From: Novosphingobium sp. 17-62-19
GTDB lineage: Bacteria > Pseudomonadota > Alphaproteobacteria > Sphingomonadales > Sphingomonadaceae
Reading direction: 5' to 3'
Length of the DNA stretch: 46,604 nucleotides
Assembly: GCF_002256775.1 (NCBI RefSeq)
Contig: NZ_NCII01000018.1
Location: forward strand, 1-46,604
In this document: piece after piece, positions 15,251 to 23,221 of the stretch
Layout: each line of letters starts with the position of its first letter
Position numbering within the stretch: the first letter of the stretch is position 1
Made by a program: the position numbers and the translations under genes
Notes under the pieces: model-generated
The model's database searches: none
What the model was told of the DNA's origin: nothing
Seen by the model: only the letters and a program-made list of their open reading frames with translations

Positions 15251-16401
15251 GCCGAGGCCTCGTCAGCGGTCGGCAGTCCTGAAACGTGCTCGAGCATCAT
15301 GATCACTGTGAGCCCATCCTGGCGCAGGGGGTGACGTGACGGCAAGAACTGATCGATACTGCCCGTGCCGCTGAAATTGACCCTGTAAATGCCGGGCATG
15401 GTGGGCAGGCGTATCGTTTCGTCGGTCATCGCTTCCTGGAGGCTGGATGCAGCCAGGACCGGATCGCCATGGATAGTCGTGAAGATGGCTTCCAGCGCCT
15501 TGCGATCGGCGATCGTGACTTGGCGCAAGTCGTAATCCAGCCTGCCGAGTGATTCAAAGCCGATCACGCTGTCAGCGATGTCGTCATCGCGAGCCACGAC
15601 TGCAAGAATGCTGCCGTTGGAGACAACTTCGATCGAAGTCCGCGCAGTCCGGACCGAGGTGAAGCCAAAGTCCTTGGCGTAGCGAAAGGACTCCTGCTCG
15701 CTTTGGCGTTCGCTGGCGCCCCTGTAGGGATCGCCATGATCAACGAGGTCGGTGAAGCCGGCTGCGCGCACCCAGTCGGTGATGATGAAGTCGCCGCTCT
15801 CGAGCTTGATTTCGAGACTGCGCATGGCGCTGGGCTCGAGATCCTGTGCAAGGCTGCCCCGGTGTAAGCGGCCTGACCTCGCATCTTCAAGGCTTGGAAC
15901 ACTCTTGTCGTAGATCACTGGCATCCAGTTGTCGAAGTGAAGGGCCAGATCTTCGCCGGAGACGTGATCGTGCACTTCTATCTGTGCCATGTGCAGTCTG
16001 GATGTGCCGCTATCGATCTGTTGCTTGGCAAGTTCGATTGCCTGGTCACGAGGCGTGCCGCTCTTGATGAAGCTCGCCGCCAGCATGAGGTGGATGTAGA
16101 CCAGACTTGGAAGCATGCGGTGCGCGATGAATTCGGTGGCGACCTCACGGGGTTCGATCGGCGACGTTTCAATGCCGCACATGATATTCCAGGACGAGAT
16201 TTCGTTGATGTAGCGATTGGGAAGGGCCGTGTGCGCACCGATGATGCCGCGCTGATGAAGATCGAGGAGGTGCTCGCCAAGGATTGCTGCAAGTTCTTGG
16301 TCGATCTCGCGGCTCTCGCCAAGAGCATCAAGCTGCGTGTCGATCACGCGATCGATGCGCTCATCACCGATGCGAGCGCTGAGGAGTGGCATGTCAGCCA
16401 T
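15247..16401 (-). CDS. Hypothetical protein of the methyltransferase-linked operon, 384 residues
   Basis: The ATG at 16401 shares a base with the preceding stop (TGATG). No family is recognised. The N-terminal third is helical and includes a segment around HRMLPSLVYIHLMLAASFIKSG that is hydrophobic but broken by charges. The C-terminal half is strand-rich (LEIKLESGDFIITDWVRAAG and SIEVVSNGSILAVVARDDD). There is no signal peptide. Overlaps on both sides imply that it is co-translated with the 81-residue and 393-residue proteins, possibly as a complex. Confidence 0.8.
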   Translation of the reverse strand: MADMPLLSARIGDERIDRVIDTQLDALGESREIDQELAAILGEHLLDLHQRGIIGAHTALPNRYINEISSWNIMCGIETSPIEPREVATEFIAHRMLPSLVYIHLMLAASFIKSGTPRDQAIELAKQQIDSGTSRLHMAQIEVHDHVSGEDLALHFDNWMPVIYDKSVPSLEDARSGRLHRGSLAQDLEPSAMRSLEIKLESGDFIITDWVRAAGFTDLVDHGDPYRGASERQSEQESFRYAKDFGFTSVRTARTSIEVVSNGSILAVVARDDDIADSVIGFESLGRLDYDLRQVTIADRKALEAIFTTIHGDPVLAASSLQEAMTDETIRLPTMPGIYRVNFSGTGSIDQFLPSRHPLRQDGLTVIMMLEHVSGLPTADEASA

Positions 16402-16646
16402 CAGCCCTCATCCTCGGCAACGTCGACTTCGCTCTCGCCATCAACGGCAAAACCGCCGGTGCGAACGATACGGCAGGGATCATTGCACTCATCCCGGCGG
16501 ACCTGGTTCCAACCGTCAATCTCGCATGGTGATGGCGCCAGGCTGGTCTCGACATAGTTGTCGGCGGCGGCGCGAGCGGAAGCTTCGTCTTCAGCCTCGA
16601 CGGTAATCGAGATGAAGGCTTTGACGTCGACGCAGTAAAGGGGCAT
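16401..16646 (-). CDS. Small acidic protein of the methyltransferase-linked operon
   Basis: An 81-residue protein. The ATG at 16646 is chosen over a longer frame because GAGGAA sits six bases upstream and the N-terminal extension would overlap the methyltransferase gene. MPLYCVDVKAFISITVEAED followed by EASARAAADNYVE resembles the strand-helix arrangement of small proteins that sense or scaffold, and the C-terminus is strongly acidic (ESEVDVAEDEG). An acidic tail could mimic DNA, but that is inference. It is tightly linked to genes on both sides. Confidence 0.7.
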   Translation of the reverse strand: MPLYCVDVKAFISITVEAEDEASARAAADNYVETSLAPSPCEIDGWNQVRRDECNDPCRIVRTGGFAVDGESEVDVAEDEG

Positions 16647-16669
16647 GTCCGGTTCCTCGGTGTAGCGCC

Positions 16670-17875
16670 TCAGGCGCGTAAGACTTTTGCGATGGAATCG
16701 CCCATTGCCTGGGCTAGGGCGCAAGGCACGGCGTTCCCCAACTGTTTCAGGCTCGAAGACCAAGCGCAGGTTTTTCCGCGTTTGCCCTCGGGCTGCGGGA
16801 AGGTGTAATCGTCAGGGAAATCCTGAATCCGGGCCGCTTCGCGGACCGTGAAATGGCGATAGCGACTGGTGCCCGCTAACGGCCCCAGATCAATCATGTT
16901 CTCGCCCCCAGAGACACCGTGGTCGCCCGCACGAAGCGTTTTGGACGGATCATCTATTGGCGACCCGGTATGGCCTTTGTAGGCCTTGGCCTCGCGTGGC
17001 GCAGCCTGATGATCCAGAATTCCGGGGGTCCCTTCTGCAGTGGGCTCTGGCAAGCCAACAAGAGCATCGCGGGTCGTACGGTGTGCGCGCAGGGGTTGGG
17101 AAAAGAGATCTTCCATGCCGCGCTGGTTGTGCTTGCGCATGTAGGCAAGGCCTGCCTTGTCCATGACCGGTCGCTCCAGGCCATGGCGATCCCAGTATTC
17201 ACCGGTGGCCCACTTTTCGTGCATCAGCCGATCATGGCTATGCGTCATGTCAGGCGCTTGCCATTCCTGGGTGAGGTCGTCCCTTATGCCCACGATGAAG
17301 ACACGACTGCGGTTTTGCGCTGTGCCGTAATCAGTGGCAGTCAGCTTTTTCACTGCGACGCGGTATGTCGGGACTGAACGCACCTTCTGCTCGACACAGC
17401 GGCGCAGGAAGCTGGCCTGTTCTCGCCAGTCTTCAGCCGGCGGGCAGGCGATGTCGGGCAAGGTCAGTGCAAGGGTGATGTAGTCGAGGTAATCGCCATG
17501 GCTCTGCATGAGCCCGGGCACATTTTCGAACACGAAAGCGCGCGGACGTAGGGCGCGGACGTAGGCGAAGGTCGTCGGCCACAGGTTGCGATCGCTGGCG
17601 GCGCCGACATGCTTCCCGCCAATCGAAAACGCCTGGCAAGGCGGACCCCCGGAGAGAAGGTCCGGCTCAGGGGCAATACCGCCCAGATCGACATCGTTGA
17701 CGTCGGCTTCGAGCACTTTCCAGCCCTGCAACAGCTCGTGGCCGAGCTTCTGGTTGTGCAGGATCGTGCGACATGCGTCGTGATCCTTTTCTACCACGAT
17801 CTCATGCTTGAAGCCGGCCCGGGCCAGGCCAAGGCCCAGCCCTGCTGCACCGGCGAATATCTCGATCGAACGCAT
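16670..17875 (-). CDS. DNA (cytosine-5) methyltransferase, complete
   Basis: A 401-residue enzyme that transfers a methyl group from SAM to C5 of cytosine in DNA. The motifs appear in order: I FAGAAGLGLGL (7-17), IV GGPPCQAFS (catalytic Cys80), VI FENVP (116-120), VIII QNRSRVF, the target-recognition region (about 200-310), IX REAARIQDFPDDY and X LGNAVPCALA. It is therefore probably active, unlike the split enzyme at 4934-6387. No restriction endonuclease is recognisable beside it, so it is either an orphan modifier (anti-restriction or epigenetic) or a partner of the three unknown proteins downstream. Confidence 0.95.
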   Translation of the reverse strand: MRSIEIFAGAAGLGLGLARAGFKHEIVVEKDHDACRTILHNQKLGHELLQGWKVLEADVNDVDLGGIAPEPDLLSGGPPCQAFSIGGKHVGAASDRNLWPTTFAYVRALRPRAFVFENVPGLMQSHGDYLDYITLALTLPDIACPPAEDWREQASFLRRCVEQKVRSVPTYRVAVKKLTATDYGTAQNRSRVFIVGIRDDLTQEWQAPDMTHSHDRLMHEKWATGEYWDRHGLERPVMDKAGLAYMRKHNQRGMEDLFSQPLRAHRTTRDALVGLPEPTAEGTPGILDHQAAPREAKAYKGHTGSPIDDPSKTLRAGDHGVSGGENMIDLGPLAGTSRYRHFTVREAARIQDFPDDYTFPQPEGKRGKTCAWSSSLKQLGNAVPCALAQAMGDSIAKVLRA

Positions 17876-17943
17876 GTCTTTTCCCTTTCGCCCGTCACCG
17901 GCAGGGTTTGCCTTTCCGGCTTTGCCCTTGCGCAGATCACCTT

Positions 17944-19008
17944 TCAGTTGAGGGCAGCAGCGTCGCTCGCTTCACGCTCCTCGTAGCGGCGGCGCCATTC
18001 GTCACGACACTCCTCGCGCGTATGCGAGGCGTAGTAGTCATCGTCTTCCATCGACTTGGTGACCGCGGCGTAGCGATCCTTGGCCTTCGGGTCGAATTTC
18101 GGGTTGAACGGCGCTGGCGGGTTCTTCCAGGCCTGCTCGAAGAAGCCGACGCCGTCGTACTTGTTTGCCATCATTTGCCTTTCATCACACGGGAGGTCAC
18201 TTGCCCCCTTGCTGCGACGGAAAGAGGTCGGATGGTGAAATCCGTGCTTCTCGGCCTTCACTCTATCGTCGGTAATCTCGACGATGTTGGGGTTCTCCGC
18301 GCCGAGCACACCTCCGATCCACATCGAGATCTCCTGGAATGCCGAATGCGGATCGAGTGCCTTGGCAAAGCCCATCGCGGAGAGCTCACAGCCATTGACC
18401 GACCAGGTCGAGTCACGTCCCCAACCGCCCGGAATTCGCGCGAGTATGGTAATGCGTTCGGCGATCATCCGTCCCAGCCTGTCGCGTGCAATGGGGAGGG
18501 GTGTGAAGAAGTCGTCCAGGCTTTCGAGATGGACATTGACTTGTTGATGCAGGCCACGTCCATCGAGACGCTGATCCTTGACCACGCTCGAGGCAGTATC
18601 ATTGACGGAAAGGCCATGAGATTTGCAAAACTGTCTGAAGGCTTCAGCCTTCCAGAACCTGTGCTCTTCCTGGTGATGAGGCCAAGACTTGATGATCGTG
18701 ACGACAATCCCCGAATAGAGGACACCGCAGAAGAGGACATGCTGGGGCGCGCACGTGATGCGCGTGTGCCCGAGGTTGATTTCCTGCGTGGTGCGGCGAA
18801 GCAGGGGGAAGAGACGATGCCCCAGGTTGCGAGGCTTGGACTCTGCATCGTGGACTTCGAAGCCCGGTTGCCGGCGTGGAATGCCGTACTCATCGTGAGC
18901 TTCGTGTGCGGTAAGAATGCGTCCGCTGTTACGCTCAAAGACGATAGATTCGTCGCGTCCAAATGCGATCGCCGTGTCGTAGAAATCTCGGCCACCAATT
19001 ATTCGCAA
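17944..19008 (-). CDS. Hypothetical protein of phage/plasmid type (MRIIGGRDFYD)
   Basis: A 354-residue product starting with TTG at 19008; AGGAG eight bases upstream supports this rare start. The opening IIGGRDFYDTAIAFGRDE resembles the first residues of unannotated proteins I associate with large phages and plasmids; this is recognition, not a search result. A later segment, IGGVLG..NPNIVEI, leads into KHGFHHPTSFRRSKG, and the C-terminal 60 residues are highly charged. No catalytic motif is identified and there is no membrane segment. Function unknown. Confidence 0.75.
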   Translation of the reverse strand: MRIIGGRDFYDTAIAFGRDESIVFERNSGRILTAHEAHDEYGIPRRQPGFEVHDAESKPRNLGHRLFPLLRRTTQEINLGHTRITCAPQHVLFCGVLYSGIVVTIIKSWPHHQEEHRFWKAEAFRQFCKSHGLSVNDTASSVVKDQRLDGRGLHQQVNVHLESLDDFFTPLPIARDRLGRMIAERITILARIPGGWGRDSTWSVNGCELSAMGFAKALDPHSAFQEISMWIGGVLGAENPNIVEITDDRVKAEKHGFHHPTSFRRSKGASDLPCDERQMMANKYDGVGFFEQAWKNPPAPFNPKFDPKAKDRYAAVTKSMEDDDYYASHTREECRDEWRRRYEEREASDAAALN

Positions 19009-19053
19009 TTGTGATACTCCTGATTGGTCTTGTTGCAGGAAGACTGACTGCTC

Positions 19054-19320
19054 TCAGTTGTCGTCACGTCCGACCTGGACCTCGAGGGTCCATCCTGCTG
19101 CAGCAAATTCGGAAAACATCGCTTCGAGCGAATTGCGGAAAGCATTGTTGTCGCTGAGATCGAGCGTCTTGGGCGGAGCGAGCGCTATGCTGATCGCCTG
19201 ACCGTTGTCGAGAGATGTAAGCGTTGCGTTCATGAACGAGGCTTCCTGGCTGGAGGCCGCGATGCCAAACTTAACCTTCAATGGGTTTGCGTGTCGACGT
19301 TGGCTTGGGTTGTTGCTCAT
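19054..19320 (-). CDS. Small hypothetical protein next to the dGTPase
   Basis: An 88-residue protein. The ATG at 19320 has GAAGGA eight bases upstream. The product begins with a basic stretch (SQRRHANPLKVKFG) and contains a strand ISIALAPPKTLDL and a helix FRNSLEAMFSEFAAAGWTL. No family is recognised. Its start lies 17 bases after the dGTPase stop, so the two are probably co-transcribed. Confidence 0.65.
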   Translation of the reverse strand: MSNNPSQRRHANPLKVKFGIAASSQEASFMNATLTSLDNGQAISIALAPPKTLDLSDNNAFRNSLEAMFSEFAAAGWTLEVQVGRDDN

Positions 19321-19336
19321 GTGGTATGTCCTTCTA

Positions 19337-20674
19337 TCAGCGCAGGCGGTCAAAGACTGAGCCGTAGGTAGGGTCGAACATGCGACGCCAGTTGCGTTCA
19401 AGGCCAGCGTCAGTCATGCCGGCGATGTAATCGCAGATCACGCGCATGCGGGCGCTCTCGTCATCTGCCTTCTCGTAGTGACACCACACCTGCCGCGGGA
19501 GCAGGTGCTTGGGGTCGTGCTGGTAGTAGGCAAACAGATCGACGATCATCTGCTGGCCCTTGAAGCGCAGCTGCTGCACGGCTGGCGCGCAAATCACCCG
19601 TCGCATGACAAACCGCTTGAGGGCATTGAGCAATGCCTCCGCCTGCGGGCGCAGGGCGACCTTGTGCCGGTACATCTCGTTGTCGAAGGTGTCGCGACGC
19701 TGCACCATCGTGTTCGAAATGAGGTAGTGGACGATCTTGCCAATCTCGCTCTTGGTGGCGTGATCGAAGAGGCGTTCGACGAACGGACCGTATCGACCGC
19801 CATCCAGTGTGCCGAGATCTTTCGAAGTTGCGAGATACTCGTCCCAAAGTGCGGGATCGATACGATCAGGACCGGAAACAAAGTCTTCTTTATTCAGCAT
19901 GCCAAGGACAATACCATCCTCAAGGTCATGAACCTCGTAACTTACGTCGTCTGCACTATCCATTATTGTGCAAAGAAAGGCTTTGGCCCGAGTTTCGATG
20001 ATCTGCTGGCAATCACGTTGGCTGAATGGCTCGAATAGCCAATTTACCACATCCTGTTCAGTGTCAAGGTAGCATTTTGGAGGCTCGTGCCATGCATGGA
20101 CAAGCATCGTCTTGCCGTTGATTGGCGAGATCCTGTCTTGCATGACTTCGGGCTTGGCTACCATGGAGTAGGGCACGGGGTACTTCAGTGCTCCCAGCAG
20201 CGTCGCGCGGGTCAGGTTGGCACCGCGACGTGTCGACGACCCTTCGACAAGCTTGGACATCAGGCGGATGGTCTGGCCGTTACCCTCAAAACCTCCGTGC
20301 TCGCGCATGCAAAGATTGAGCGCCGATTCCCCTCCATGGCCAAATGGTGGGTGGCCTATGTCGTGTATAGCACTGATGGTTTCCATCAAGCGGTCGGACG
20401 GAAGGATGTCCAATACTTCCGGAATGGCCGTCGCACGCAGGTTCTCCACGATCCCCATGGCGACCTGGCCTACTTCGATCGTATGGGTCAGGCGATTGCG
20501 CTGAAAGGCGCTGTCGTTGAGCCCGAGGATCTGGACAACGCCCGAAAGACGGCGGAAAGCCTCGCTATGAACGACCCTGGCGTAATCGAGAGCGAACGGG
20601 GACCGATGATCGCCATCCTTCTGGACGTGCTCATGAAAGCGAGCAGTCCACACGTCTTGCGAAAGCATGTTCAT
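19337..20674 (-). CDS. dgt: dGTP triphosphohydrolase (HD domain)
   Basis: A 445-residue HD-superfamily enzyme that splits dGTP (and in some homologues other dNTPs) into the nucleoside and triphosphate. The metal-binding residues are His64 in RLTHTIEVGQVA and His104-Asp105 in AIHDIGHPPFGHGGE, with a further Asp in MDSADDVSYEVHDLED. RSPFALDYARVVHSEAFRRL is the usual N-terminal block. The start at 20674 follows AAGGA by nine bases. Such enzymes adjust dNTP pools, and some act against phage by depleting dGTP. On a mobile replicon either role, or support of replication, is possible. Confidence 0.93.
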   Translation of the reverse strand: MNMLSQDVWTARFHEHVQKDGDHRSPFALDYARVVHSEAFRRLSGVVQILGLNDSAFQRNRLTHTIEVGQVAMGIVENLRATAIPEVLDILPSDRLMETISAIHDIGHPPFGHGGESALNLCMREHGGFEGNGQTIRLMSKLVEGSSTRRGANLTRATLLGALKYPVPYSMVAKPEVMQDRISPINGKTMLVHAWHEPPKCYLDTEQDVVNWLFEPFSQRDCQQIIETRAKAFLCTIMDSADDVSYEVHDLEDGIVLGMLNKEDFVSGPDRIDPALWDEYLATSKDLGTLDGGRYGPFVERLFDHATKSEIGKIVHYLISNTMVQRRDTFDNEMYRHKVALRPQAEALLNALKRFVMRRVICAPAVQQLRFKGQQMIVDLFAYYQHDPKHLLPRQVWCHYEKADDESARMRVICDYIAGMTDAGLERNWRRMFDPTYGSVFDRLR

Positions 20675-20766
20675 GCTTCATTTTCCTTGATCGATAGGTG
20701 TGCTTCCACCAAGCCGTACCCAAAACTTAGCAGAATAGCTGCTTTGCTAGCATAGCGACACGGACG

Positions 20767-21261
20767 TCAGGTGAGTTCGTTAGGTCCGAGCATTGGACGT
20801 TGCAAGGCCTTTAGCTCTTCCGCCCATGACGTAGCCCGCTGGTTCTTCAAGTCAGCAACCCACGCCTTAACGCGGGCATTGCAACTTGCCAGCGACATTT
20901 TGAAGTCGCGGCTGGCAATGAACCTGCGGTCGTGCCGGTAGGGGTCAATCCCACTCAGCTTGAGCAGACGGACGTCCATGGCATCTGAATTGAGATCGAC
21001 GATCGAGCCGCTGTCGAGCCGGACGTGGACATGTTGCCAATTGCCCCGGATCGTTCCGCCGGCGAGCGCTTGTACAAACAGGGCGGTAAACTTGCACGAA
21101 TTTGCCAGGCATTCAGGGACTGGCTCACAACGCTCCCGCGCGCGCTCTTGCCATAGCGCCAGGGCAAAAGCGTGGAGGAGTGGAAGGTCACCAGCACAGA
21201 TCAGCCGCCCGCCGTTAGACCGGTGAGCGGCTGGAGTGGTCTTTCGTTCAGTTTCCGGCAT
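20767..21261 (-). CDS. Small protein with a conserved-looking Cys-His-Asp set
   Basis: A 164-residue protein. The centre reads ANSCKFTALFVQAL (Cys at an N-terminal helix start), then WQHVHVRL and VDLNSDAMD, an arrangement resembling the Cys-His-Asp order of transglutaminase/papain-like folds. The C-terminal half carries RHDRRFIASRDFKMSLASC. The likeness is by eye only and the activity is unknown. There is no signal peptide. It is separated from the dGTPase by about 90 bases on the same strand. Confidence 0.65.
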   Translation of the reverse strand: MPETERKTTPAAHRSNGGRLICAGDLPLLHAFALALWQERARERCEPVPECLANSCKFTALFVQALAGGTIRGNWQHVHVRLDSGSIVDLNSDAMDVRLLKLSGIDPYRHDRRFIASRDFKMSLASCNARVKAWVADLKNQRATSWAEELKALQRPMLGPNELT

Positions 21262-21300
21262 ATGCCCGAGACTTGTTCAAACCTCAGCAGCCCAGAGACC

Positions 21301-23214
21301 CTACAACAAGTACTGACAGGATTTTGTTGCGCCGACAGCGGGATCGCCGAAGACGTTCTTGTCGCAAGGAATGTTTGATCGCGTCACGATGTAGTTCCAG
21401 TTGGAACCTGCCCCAAAGCGGACGGTGTAGGTGCGTGCGTTGGTGGCGGCATCAGAGGGCAGGTTGCACTGCCCGCCGTCTGCGCTGCAGCTGGTCCAGG
21501 TGACTGGACCTGACTCAACGCAGTTCAGTGGCCCGTTGTGATGGTAGATCTTGCCACGCAGCTCCGCCCGTTCGGTATTGCGAGCCCTCATGCTGGCATT
21601 AAGGCGGACCAGCGTTGCGTTGGGGGTACCCGTCATATTCGCCCAGATTTCATCCGGGCTGACGTTGGCATTGTCCCCGGCAATCCCTGCAGCGCTCAGG
21701 CGAAACACCGATGAGGAGTCATCACGCGTCCAGCACCTTTGTGAACTGTAGATGTTGCCACTGGCAGTCAGCTTTGCAGTGTTGTGGCCTGCCAAGGTGT
21801 ACATCGGTGGACGAGATCCGCGCATCATGACGTTGACGAGCGAAACCTCCGCGCCCAGCCAAGGCTGGATACCCACCCAGCTATAGGCATTGAACAGGAA
21901 CGTCGTGGTGTTGGTAGCGAGCTTGCCGTAGACACGCCAAGTCCATCCACTCGGCCCGTTGTGAATGAAGGTGGATTCCATCGCTGTCAGCAGCCCATTG
22001 GGGCGGATCTGGACCATGGAATCAATCTGCGTGGCTGCAGCAGTGCTATCGCCCGGCTGCATGGTGACAGCAGCGCTGGCGAAGCTCGCACGACTTCCCC
22101 CATCGACTATGATTGATGCCTGGGTTCCGGCGTAGGAGATGGTCATGGTTCCTGAAACGGTGCCACTGCTGCCGTTGAGGAATTGCAGTGCGCCGCTGTA
22201 GACTGTCGAGCCCTTAATGCCGATGCCGCCTTGTGCGACCAGCTGCGACCCACCGTTGACGACGACAGCGCCAACGCTGGCGCGCTCCATGGTGAGGACC
22301 GTGCCATTGTCGACAGTAATGTTGGAACCCGGCATGGTCACATCGCGCAGCAGGAGATTGCCGGGGACGTTCACCGAGCCGATGTTGAGATTTACGCCTT
22401 GCTGGCCAATCATGATAAGACTGGATTCAGCCTTCTTTGGCGAAATGGCAGTAAGACCCTGGTCAAGCGGATTGCCTTCGACGGTATAATCGCCAGGTGC
22501 CAGGCGAATGCGGAAGGAGCTTCCCTGGCTCGACCTGTAAGCCGCCAAGGCCGTGGAAAGCGGCGCCGGAGAGCTCCAGGTCAGACCGTCGCCGGTGCCA
22601 CGTGCGCTGACGTACCAGTTGGTGCCGTTGGCTGTAATCCCGGCATCCTGCTCGGCAGCAGTCGTTCGCCGGACAACGCGGACAATGCCATTGGGGGCAG
22701 TGAAGCTGGTGCCGGATTGCGTGATCTGGCCACATCCCGGCTTTGCCACAGTCGGGTTCTGTTGGGCAATGATGAAGGCAATGATGTTCGGATCACTTGC
22801 AGCAGCGATGGCGGGGCGGCCTTCGATGACAAAGCTCTTGCCGCCTGCGCTGGCGGTGCGAATACCATAGGAACCGCCGGGATAGGTCACGGTGTCGGTT
22901 GCCGCAGCTGTCAGCGGAGCGCCCATCGGGCAGTACTGCAAGCGGCTGCCGGAGGTGGTGATGCCTGCAGGCTGAAGATCTTCAGGCAGCAGGTATTCGC
23001 CATTCCCCGCGACACCGGCTGGAGCATAGATCACATTGTCGACGAGCACGTTGGACGATCGCTCGAGGATAGCCTCGGCGATGTTATCGGAACGACGAAC
23101 GGTGTCAGCGCGAGCAGCAATGGTGCCGGTCGTGTCGACCGTCTGGACGCCAGAGACCGCAATGTAGGCGAAAAAGGCGATCGTGCTGATCGCGATGAGG
23201 AACCAGGCAACCAT
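21301..23214 (-). CDS. Membrane-anchored beta-helix-like surface protein, paralogue 2
   Basis: A 637-residue protein. Residues 1-24 (MVAWFLIAISTIAFFAYIAV) form a single hydrophobic anchor at the extreme N-terminus without a cleavage site. From about residue 230 it shows repeated short strands with Asn/Gly turns (VPGNLLLRDVTMPGSNITVDNG, with related rungs), typical of a right-handed parallel beta-helix. Cys residues (YCPMGA, PGCGQI, RCWTRD and others) recur at matching places in the upstream paralogue. It starts seven bases after that gene's stop. The beta-helix suggests carbohydrate or cell-surface binding; no pectin-lyase catalytic residues can be assigned. The prepilin motif is absent. Confidence 0.8.
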   Translation of the reverse strand: MVAWFLIAISTIAFFAYIAVSGVQTVDTTGTIAARADTVRRSDNIAEAILERSSNVLVDNVIYAPAGVAGNGEYLLPEDLQPAGITTSGSRLQYCPMGAPLTAAATDTVTYPGGSYGIRTASAGGKSFVIEGRPAIAAASDPNIIAFIIAQQNPTVAKPGCGQITQSGTSFTAPNGIVRVVRRTTAAEQDAGITANGTNWYVSARGTGDGLTWSSPAPLSTALAAYRSSQGSSFRIRLAPGDYTVEGNPLDQGLTAISPKKAESSLIMIGQQGVNLNIGSVNVPGNLLLRDVTMPGSNITVDNGTVLTMERASVGAVVVNGGSQLVAQGGIGIKGSTVYSGALQFLNGSSGTVSGTMTISYAGTQASIIVDGGSRASFASAAVTMQPGDSTAAATQIDSMVQIRPNGLLTAMESTFIHNGPSGWTWRVYGKLATNTTTFLFNAYSWVGIQPWLGAEVSLVNVMMRGSRPPMYTLAGHNTAKLTASGNIYSSQRCWTRDDSSSVFRLSAAGIAGDNANVSPDEIWANMTGTPNATLVRLNASMRARNTERAELRGKIYHHNGPLNCVESGPVTWTSCSADGGQCNLPSDAATNARTYTVRFGAGSNWNYIVTRSNIPCDKNVFGDPAVGATKSCQYLL

Positions 23215-23221
23215 GGCGATC

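Noticed and set aside
17908-19014. 368-residue plus-strand open frame
   Set aside because: Antisense to the 17944-19008 gene, which has a good AGGAG site and a recognisable start IIGGRDFYD.
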